Part shown: piece after piece, positions 61,736 through 64,000 of the stretch
Numbering within the stretch: the first letter of the stretch is position 1
Layout of the letters: the number at the start of each line of letters is the position of its first letter
Source: Micromonospora halotolerans
GTDB lineage: Bacteria > Actinomycetota > Actinomycetes > Mycobacteriales > Micromonosporaceae
Direction: 5' to 3'
NCBI RefSeq assembly: GCF_032108445.1
Contig: NZ_CP134876.1
Coordinates: forward strand, 1,426,001 to 1,490,000
Length of the DNA: 64,000 bases
The notes under the pieces: model-generated
What the model was told of the DNA's origin: nothing
Seen by the model: the letters and a program-made list of their open reading frames with translations, nothing else
Database searches by the model: none
Position numbers and translations under genes: made by a program

Positions 61736-63111
61736 TGCGCTACCAGGAGCTGTCGTACTGGCTGTCCAGCGTGACCGAGCCGCTGACGCCGCGCCCCGGC
61801 CTGCCCGGCGACACCGACGCCGACGTGGTGATCGTGGGCGCCGGATACACCGGGCTGTGGACCGCGTACTACCTCGCCGCGGCCGACCCGACGCTGCGGA
61901 TCGTGGTGCTGGAGAAGGAGATCGCCGGGTACGGCGCCTCCGGCCGCAACGGCGGCTGGTGCTCCGCCCTGTTCCCCACCTCCCTGCCGGCGCTGGCCCG
62001 GCGGCACGGCCGCGACCGGGCGCTCGCCATGCAGCGGGCCATGCACTCCACGGTCCGCGAGGTCGGCCGGGTGGTCGCCGCCGAGGGCATCGACTGCGAC
62101 TGGACGGCCGGCGGCACCGTGGTGCTGGCCCGCACCGACGTGCAGCTCGGCCGGGCCCGGGCCGCCGTCGCGGAAGCCCGCGAGCACGGGCTCGACGACG
62201 CCGACCTGGTGCTGCTCGACGCCGCCGAGGCCGCCGCCCGCTGCCACGCCGACGGGGTACGCGGCGGCACGTACACGCCGCACTGCGCCGCCGTGCACCC
62301 GGCGAAGCTGGTCCGGGGCCTGGCCGCGGCGGTGGAACGCCGAGGCGTACGCGTCTTCGAGCGGACCCCGGTGACCGCGCTGCGGCCCGGGGCGGCGGTG
62401 ACCCCGGCCGGCGTGGTCCGCGCACCGGTGGTGGTCCGGGCGACCGAGGGCTTCACGCCGGCCCTGCCCGGCCAGCGGCGGGCCGTCGCGCCGGTCTACT
62501 CGCTCATGGTGGCCACCGAACCGCTGCCCGCGGCGACCTGGGCGGAGATCGGGCTGGCCGAGCGGGAGACGTTCTCCGACTACCGGCACGTCATCATCTA
62601 CGGCCAGCGCACCGCCGACGGCCGGCTCGCCTTCGGTGGGCGGGGCGCCCCCTACCACTACGGCTCCCGGGTCCGCCCCGACTTCGACCGCGAGCCGCGG
62701 GTCTTCGCGGCGCTGCGCCGCGTGCTCGGCGAACTCTTCCCGGTGCTGGGCCCGGACGTGCCGGTGACGCACACCTGGGGCGGGCCGCTCGGCGTGGCCC
62801 GGGACTGGGCCGCCTCGGTGGGGCTGGACCGGTCGACCGGGCTCGGCTGGGCGGGCGGCTACGTCGGCGACGGCGTCGGCACGAGCAACCTGGCCGGCCG
62901 TACCCTGGCCGACCTGATCCGCGGCGAGCAGACCGACCTGACCGCCCTCCCCTGGGTCAACCACCGCTCCCCGCGATGGGAACCGGAACCCCTGCGCTGG
63001 CTCGCGGTCAACGCCGGCCTGAAGGTCATGTTCTCGGCGGACGAAGCGGAACGACGCACCAACCGCCCCTCCCGCCGAGCGAAGGCCTTCTCCCACCTCC
63101 TGGGCCACTAA
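61735..63111 (+). CDS. FAD-dependent oxidoreductase, second PuuB-like copy
   Basis: A 458-residue DAO-family oxidoreductase with FAD loop VIVGAGYTGLWTAYYLAA, followed by GYGASGRNGGWCSALFP, and a C-terminal GLGWAGGYVGDGVGTSNLAG. It is clearly related to the enzyme at 53217 but diverged. It starts one base into the stop of the flavin-protein gene (TGATG), and probably acts on an amine or amino acid. It ends 39 bases before a dispersed-type inverted repeat. Confidence 0.83.
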   Translation: MRYQELSYWLSSVTEPLTPRPGLPGDTDADVVIVGAGYTGLWTAYYLAAADPTLRIVVLEKEIAGYGASGRNGGWCSALFPTSLPALARRHGRDRALAMQRAMHSTVREVGRVVAAEGIDCDWTAGGTVVLARTDVQLGRARAAVAEAREHGLDDADLVLLDAAEAAARCHADGVRGGTYTPHCAAVHPAKLVRGLAAAVERRGVRVFERTPVTALRPGAAVTPAGVVRAPVVVRATEGFTPALPGQRRAVAPVYSLMVATEPLPAATWAEIGLAERETFSDYRHVIIYGQRTADGRLAFGGRGAPYHYGSRVRPDFDREPRVFAALRRVLGELFPVLGPDVPVTHTWGGPLGVARDWAASVGLDRSTGLGWAGGYVGDGVGTSNLAGRTLADLIRGEQTDLTALPWVNHRSPRWEPEPLRWLAVNAGLKVMFSADEAERRTNRPSRRAKAFSHLLGH

Positions 63112-63150
63112 CCACCCCACCACCTCCACCTCGCGGCGGCCGTCGGGGTG

Positions 63151-63210
63151 GTTGATCAAGGGGTTTTGGTCAGGTGCGGGGCGGATTTTGACGCAAACTT
63201 CTTGATCAAC
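63151..63210. repeat. GTTGATCAAG...CTTGATCAAC inverted repeat
   Basis: Perfect 10-base arms at 63151-63160 and 63201-63210. The pairing goes on imperfectly inside (GTTTTGGTCA against TGACGCAAAC), giving a total arm of about 22 bases. The segment is much more AT-rich than the surroundings. It lies between two convergent genes. I remember the same core as a frequent intergenic element in Micromonosporaceae. Confidence 0.75.
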
Positions 63211-63237
63211 GCCGGGAGGCGCGGTCGGTGCGGGCCG

Positions 63238-63609
63238 TCAGTGGTTCGGGGGGATTACGCGGAGGTGGCCGCGGCGGCCCTGTTGGTGGGGCTGGGGGGT
63301 CTGGTGGTTGTCGTCCGACGGTGGGCGTGGGGGTGCCGGGCGGGCGGCCTCGCGGACGGCCTCGGCCAGGGCGACCAGGTCGTCCGTGGTGGGCGGCGGG
63401 GGCTCGAACTCGCCCTCGTGACGCACCACGTCCCAGCCACGCGGGGCGGTCAGGTTGCGGGCGTGCGGCTCGCACAGGTCGTACGTGTGCGGCTCGGCGA
63501 ACGCGGCGAGGGGGCCCACCACGGCCGTGGACTCGTTGTAGACATAGGTCAATGTGGCGACCGCTTGCCGGGGGCAGCCGTTACGGGAGCAGCGCCGTGG
63601 TGACCTCAC
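63238..63609 (-). CDS. DUF3499 family protein
   Basis: A 123-residue actinobacterial protein of the DUF3499 family, starting MRSPRRCSRNGCPRQAVATL and containing EPHTYDLCEPHARNLTAPRGW. Four Cys/His positions (CSRNGC, LCEPH) look like a zinc ribbon. The second half is Pro-rich and variable. In actinobacteria it is usually next to a metallopeptidase gene and phosphomannomutase; the first neighbour is present here (divergent), the second is not in the window. Confidence 0.88.
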   Translation of the reverse strand: MRSPRRCSRNGCPRQAVATLTYVYNESTAVVGPLAAFAEPHTYDLCEPHARNLTAPRGWDVVRHEGEFEPPPPTTDDLVALAEAVREAARPAPPRPPSDDNHQTPQPHQQGRRGHLRVIPPNH

Positions 63610-63762
63610 GGCGGCAGGGTATCTCCATTACCGGGTGCGGCGCACCGCTTCGCGTTGCGACACGCCCGTCATGGTGATCACATTCGTCCGATCGGCCGCT
63701 CGGCGCGCCGGGCCGGCGGCGCGACGGCGGGCGGCCCGGGTGCGCGGGCTACCCTGTGCGTC

Positions 63763-64000
63763 ATGACGAGCCCGGAAAACCGCCGCCCCGGCTCCGGCCG
63801 GCGCACCCACCGCGACCGCCACGGGCGGGGCCTGCGGGGGCGGCTGGTGCCGGCCACCGTGCCGCTGGCCCGGACCAAGGCCGAGGTCTTCGACGACCTG
63901 GTGCTGGACACGGTGGAGACGCTCGAACGCCGCTTCGCCAAGGAGCTGGCCGGGGTCGAGTTCGCCGTCGAGGACGTCCCGCCGGACCTGAACGTCTACG
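63763..64000 (+). CDS. metallopeptidase family protein, 3' end cut by window
   Basis: The first 79 residues of a zinicin-like metallopeptidase family protein. The basic N-terminus (RRPGSGRRTHRDRHGRGLRGRL) is followed by KAEVFDDLVLDTVETLERRFAKELAGVEFAVEDVPPDL, the conserved start of this family. The HExxH motif would lie beyond the window. It diverges from DUF3499; the 153-base gap between them should hold both promoters. Confidence 0.8.
   Translation, partial: MTSPENRRPGSGRRTHRDRHGRGLRGRLVPATVPLARTKAEVFDDLVLDTVETLERRFAKELAGVEFAVEDVPPDLNVY

Overview
The window is very GC-rich (by eye above 70%) with dense, overlapping, often GTG-started genes. It carries the mtrA-mtrB-lpqB, comF, hpf, sahH, manA, Trm112 and DUF3499 genes of a conserved actinobacterial core. 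Together with an intergenic GTTGATCAAG...CTTGATCAAC inverted repeat of a kind I associate with Micromonosporaceae, this suggests Micromonospora or a close relative. No tRNA, rRNA, CRISPR array, integrase, transposase or phage gene was seen, and no gap between genes exceeds 300 bases.

Region 1 (1-24.8 kb) is mostly core. It starts with a partial acetyltransferase, then hibernation factor hpf, comF, and the cell-envelope two-component operon mtrA-mtrB-lpqB on the minus strand. Next comes a plus-strand, translationally coupled block (membrane protein, DUF4129, DUF4350, MoxR ATPase, DUF58), flanked by a SpoIIM-like gene and an RDD gene. An efeUOB ferrous-iron uptake operon follows, with a candidate iron box upstream of efeU. 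After it come sahH with a strong leader hairpin, and an operon running Trm112, SIS sugar isomerase, CDF cation transporter, manA. A secreted membrane-anchored protein and endonuclease V end the block.

Region 2 (24.9-32.4 kb) is a toxin locus. A minus-strand operon encodes a YbaB-like protein, a WXG100-like protein, a 1432-residue polymorphic toxin and a small protein that overlaps the toxin by 4 bases and is its likely immunity protein. The toxin has a papain-like (Tox-PL) domain in the middle and what looks like a RelA/SpoT-type nucleotidyltransferase at the C-terminus. The base composition falls to about 60% GC over the C-terminal domain and the immunity gene. A deaminase-like/SUKH-3 fusion gene diverges from the operon across a 15-base palindrome.

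Region 3 (32.4-50.5 kb) holds GABA-shunt genes (two aldehyde dehydrogenases and GabT), a GntR-regulated ABC transporter with a clear palindromic operator, and a glycopeptide-resistance-like cluster on the minus strand: response regulator, sensor kinase, an acyltransferase-3/PLP racemase fusion, a D-Ala-D-X ligase and a VanX-type dipeptidase. The fusion copies the layout of the enterococcal VanT serine racemase but with an unrelated PLP fold. No lactate dehydrogenase (VanH) is present, so a D-Ala-D-Ser type system is the best reading. A SCO6745-like gene with two palindromic operators, and a GAF regulator with its aldehyde dehydrogenase and DUF779 protein, follow.

Region 4 (51-63.1 kb) is a polyamine locus: agmatinase-family hydrolase, saccharopine-dehydrogenase-like protein, FAD amine oxidase, polyamine ABC transporter potCBAD, a divergent Lrp/AsnC regulator, a putrescine-type aminotransferase, a flavin split-barrel protein and a second FAD oxidase. 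A repeated element (TCCGTTGCCG, three copies) lies on both sides of the regulator gene. With the GABA genes of region 3 the pathway runs from extracellular putrescine to succinate. The window ends with DUF3499 and a partial metallopeptidase, genes usually found beside the Trm112/manA cluster, which here lies 40 kb away.
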